DNA of 42,536 nucleotides from Stenotrophomonas maltophilia. GTDB lineage: Bacteria > Pseudomonadota > Gammaproteobacteria > Xanthomonadales > Xanthomonadaceae. A program made the translations under genes and the position numbers. Each line of letters begins with the position of its first letter. Position 1 is the stretch's first letter. Where the stretch lies: the NCBI RefSeq assembly GCF_013464915.1, contig NZ_RAVT01000005.1, positions 149,598 to 192,133 on the forward strand, written 5' to 3'. The notes below the pieces were generated by a model. That model was not told where the DNA came from. It saw only the letters and a program-made list of their open reading frames with translations, and made no database searches. This document shows positions 40,705 to 42,536 of this stretch, in pieces.

Positions 40705-41772
40705 TCAGGCCGCGCTCCGCCCCAACTGCAAGCCGGGGGGCGTCTGCAGGCCGCGAAGACTTCCGGCCACTGACGGCATCAACGGTCGCTCCCGCCGCTT
40801 GCAGTTGACGTGGCGACGATAGTTGGCCGGTGTCATGCCCACGATGCGAAGGAACAGACGCCGGAACGCGCTCTGATCAGCGTAGCCCACCCCCCAGGCC
40901 ACCTCCTCGATGCCTGCGCCCTGCTGCAGCAGGGTCTGCGCCTTGGCAATGCGCAGCCGTTGGCAGTATTCGATCGGCCGCAGACCGGTGGCTCGGAGGA
41001 AGCGCCGCTGCAAGGTACGTGGCTCCAATCCGGAAACCTCGCAGATTGCGGCCAGAGTGGCCCCTCTTGCCGCAGTGGTATGCAGCCAGCGCTGGGCCTT
41101 CAGTACATCGCGGTCACCGTGGGCGAAGTTGGCACTGAAACGCTCAAGATCCTGCTGGATCCCTGCGGGCACGACGATCCCGAGCTGTTGCGCGACCGCA
41201 CTCGCCACGCCCTGCCCGTGCAGCCGGTACAGCAGACGCAGCCCGAGGAAACGCCAGGCCTGCGATCCGCCAACGGTCAGCAGATCACCATCGTCGACCA
41301 GCGCCCGCTCACTGGGCACCCAGCTCACCGCCTGCGCCTGCAACCCTGGATGTCGCCCCAGATCGGGGCCGCTGACCGTTCTTCCGGCCAGCAGTCCCGC
41401 GCGGGCCAGTACACCGACCCCGTCGCTGGCAGCAGCCAGCAGGCTGCCACCGTCATAGTGGGCCCGCAACCAGTCCAGCAGGACCTCCTCGGCGCGCAGA
41501 CAGGCGCCAGGGCTGATCTGACCGGGAACCGCGATGACCGCAGGAATGGCGGCGTCAAGCATTTCAGCACCTGCGATGCGATGCACACCGGTCTGGCTGG
41601 CGGGCACGATCCAGCGGGTGACAAGCACACGCTTGTACGGCCGGCGCTGCTGTTGGGCCAGGCGGTTGGCGACGTGGGCCATTTCGGCCAGTACCGAGGC
41701 GGCGGAGGGGTCCCCTCCCGGGTATTCCACCACTGCAACCTCGACGAATGCTTCGTTCCTGACTCCCTCCAC
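40705..41772 (-). CDS. GlxA family transcriptional regulator (DJ-1/PfpI-AraC fusion)
   Basis: A 355-residue protein. The N-terminal DJ-1/PfpI-like amidotransferase fold (about 1-190: VAVVEYPGG, AAIPAVIAVPGQIS, GSLLAAASDGVGVLARAGLLAGR, VDDGDLLTVGGSQAW) has Ala-Ser in place of the usual nucleophilic Cys. The C-terminal AraC domain (about 240-330) includes LAAICEVSGLEPRTLQRRFLRATG and IEEVAWGVGYADQSAFRRLFLRIVG. I chose GTG 41772 because a perfect AGGAGG lies 6 nt upstream. The ATG at 41802 has no ribosome-binding site. The gene is divergent from the MerR gene. Its target is unknown. Confidence 0.85.
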   Translation of the reverse strand: MEGVRNEAFVEVAVVEYPGGDPSAASVLAEMAHVANRLAQQQRRPYKRVLVTRWIVPASQTGVHRIAGAEMLDAAIPAVIAVPGQISPGACLRAEEVLLDWLRAHYDGGSLLAAASDGVGVLARAGLLAGRTVSGPDLGRHPGLQAQAVSWVPSERALVDDGDLLTVGGSQAWRFLGLRLLYRLHGQGVASAVAQQLGIVVPAGIQQDLERFSANFAHGDRDVLKAQRWLHTTAARGATLAAICEVSGLEPRTLQRRFLRATGLRPIEYCQRLRIAKAQTLLQQGAGIEEVAWGVGYADQSAFRRLFLRIVGMTPANYRRHVNCKRRERPLMPSVAGSLRGLQTPPGLQLGRSAA

Positions 41773-41898
41773 AGACCACCTCCTCGGTTCGTTGCAGGCC
41801 ATCGAACGGCCGGTTCAGGCGAAGGGTAGGAACGGCCCATCTGCGGGGCTATGAAGAAAGTTGCAAAGTGGGCTGAATACGCGCGCCAGGCTGAAGCC

Positions 41899-41930
41899 TT
41901 GACTCTCGACCAGACTCCAGCCTTCACAAT
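41899..41930 (+). promoter_or_regulatory. MerR-type promoter with ZntR-like operator
   Basis: TTGACT (41899-41904) and CACAAT (41925-41930) are spaced 20 bp, the over-long spacer typical of MerR-family promoters. The sequence between (41902-41923) matches the E. coli ZntR operator from memory at 16 of 22 positions, including ACTCT and GACTCCAG. It drives the MerR gene (ATG 41959), implying autoregulation. Confidence 0.55.
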
Positions 41931-41958
41931 GGTCGGCAGCATCCGCAGGGAAACTGCC

Positions 41959-42357
41959 ATGAACATTGGACAACTGGCCCGTCAGGCGGGCGTTCCGATC
42001 GATACGGTCCGCTATTACGAGCGGCAGCAGCTGCTGCCGACAGCGGCGCGCTCGGCTGGCGGCTACCGCATCTTCGGCGAGCCGGACCTGCGCCGGTTGC
42101 GCTTCATCCGCCGCGCCAAGGCGCTGGGCTTCAGCCTCGAGGAAATCGGCGAACTGCTGGCGCTCAGCGATCACCACCGGCAGGACATGGGAAGCGTGCG
42201 CGACACCGCCCAGGCCCGCCTGCAGGACATTGCACAACGGATGGCGGAACTGCAGCGCATGCATACCGCGCTTTCACAGCTTGTCGATGCATGCCCTGGT
42301 CATGGCACCCTCGACCAATGCCCGATCCTGGCCGCGCTGACCGATGGCAACGCCTAG
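41959..42357 (+). CDS. MerR family metal-responsive regulator, ZntR/CadR-like
   Basis: A 132-residue MerR protein. The winged helix (MNIGQLARQAGVPIDTVRYYERQQLLPTAARSAGGYR) is followed by the dimerisation helix and a C-terminal metal loop DACPGHGTLDQCPILAAL, comparable to ZntR DACCGT...YCSILEAL. The Cys that opens the dimer helix in ZntR/CueR (Cys79) has no counterpart; the segment reads DHHRQDMGSVR. AGGGA lies about 7 nt before ATG 41959. An in-frame ATG at 41851 lies upstream of the promoter and is unlikely. No metal exporter is adjacent in the window. Confidence 0.9.
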   Translation: MNIGQLARQAGVPIDTVRYYERQQLLPTAARSAGGYRIFGEPDLRRLRFIRRAKALGFSLEEIGELLALSDHHRQDMGSVRDTAQARLQDIAQRMAELQRMHTALSQLVDACPGHGTLDQCPILAALTDGNA

Positions 42358-42413
42358 ACATCCCATGCGCAGATCGGCATTGCAACGCACGTGAAGAAAA
42401 GTGCAACAAATGC

Positions 42414-42442
42414 TTGCCAACCCCCTGGGGCAAGGCTATTAT
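42414..42442 (+). promoter_or_regulatory. Promoter of tRNA-Ala
   Basis: TTGCCA (42414-42419), a 17-bp spacer, then TATTAT (42437-42442). A start near 42449 would give a leader of about 12 nt. The boxes match consensus at 5 of 6 each. Confidence 0.75.
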
Positions 42443-42460
42443 TTCGCTCCTCAGCGACGT

Positions 42461-42536
42461 GGGGCCATAGCTCAGCTGGGAGAGCGCCTGCATGGCATGC
42501 AGGAGGTCAGCGGTTCGATCCCGCTTGGCTCCACCA
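42461..42536 (+). tRNA. tRNA-Ala (anticodon GGC)
   Basis: 76 nt. The acceptor stem GGGGCCA/TGGCTCC contains the G3:U70 pair that identifies alanine tRNA. The D-arm AGCTCAGCTGGGAGAGC, the anticodon stem CCTGC/GCAGG with loop ATGGCAT (anticodon GGC, reading GCC), the T-loop GGTTCGATCCC and an encoded CCA are all present. It ends on the last base of the window. Confidence 0.97.

Noticed and set aside
1..42536. CRISPR arrays, insertion sequences, prophage or integrase genes
   Set aside because: Repeated hairpins are dispersed SMAG-type units without regular spacers. No transposase, integrase or phage structural gene is seen. The tRNA at the right end is intact, but what follows is outside the window.

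Overview
The window is 42.5 kb of GC-rich bacterial chromosome. It most likely comes from Stenotrophomonas, a gammaproteobacterium of the Xanthomonadaceae. Two things point there: dozens of short intergenic hairpins carrying a GTAG head (SMAG-type repeats, typical of S. maltophilia), and protein-level resemblance to Xanthomonas and Stenotrophomonas families, for example the alpha-amino acid ester hydrolase and the imuA-imuB-dnaE2 cassette with a Xanthomonadaceae-type LexA box. I see no transposase, integrase, CRISPR array or rRNA. Identifications rest on reading motifs by eye, without database searches.

Layout. Positions 1-16,420 hold mostly single metabolic or stress genes beside their own regulators: an MgtC-type membrane protein, an NAD-type SDR with a divergent AraC regulator, a secreted ester hydrolase, an MFS exporter coupled to an NTF2-like protein with a divergent LysR, a secreted GH3 glycosidase with an odd N-terminal domain, a VOC protein, an AraC regulator that may be leaderless, a fatty acid hydroxylase, a LysR, a DsbA-like protein and a secreted cyclase-family enzyme. 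At 16,590-21,882 lies the SOS mutagenesis cassette imuA-imuB-dnaE2. At 22,716-25,771 a PtsJ-like MocR regulator faces a translationally coupled operon of PLPHP (YggS), a class I glutamine amidotransferase and a 74-residue protein. Two direct repeats 22 bp apart separate them, which looks like a vitamin B6 (PLP) homeostasis unit.

At 26,526-32,070 a Fur-box-preceded operon encodes an ECF sigma factor, a FecR-like anti-sigma, a HasR-like TonB-dependent receptor with a signalling domain, a ChaN-type haem protein and a dedicated TonB. Together these are a self-signalling haem or iron uptake system without a visible haemophore gene. Facing it, at 38,432-32,330 on the minus strand, is a tight run of DcaP-type porin, AdiC-like arginine/agmatine antiporter, AdiA-like decarboxylase and a CDF-family protein. 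This resembles acid resistance system 3 extended to the outer membrane; the CDF protein appears to lack most of the canonical metal site. The right end carries a DsbG-like lipoprotein with a TlpA-like membrane thioredoxin, a GlxA-type regulator, a ZntR-like MerR regulator with its operator, and tRNA-Ala(GGC) ending on the last base.

The observations I rate highest are the porin-AdiC-AdiA-CDF unit and its altered CDF protein, the PtsJ/PLPHP direct-repeat operator, the degenerate nuclease-like domain on the GH3 enzyme, the Lgt-like membrane half of the TlpA protein, repeats that supply promoter boxes or stop codons, and a perfect SoxR-like operator with no obvious target gene.
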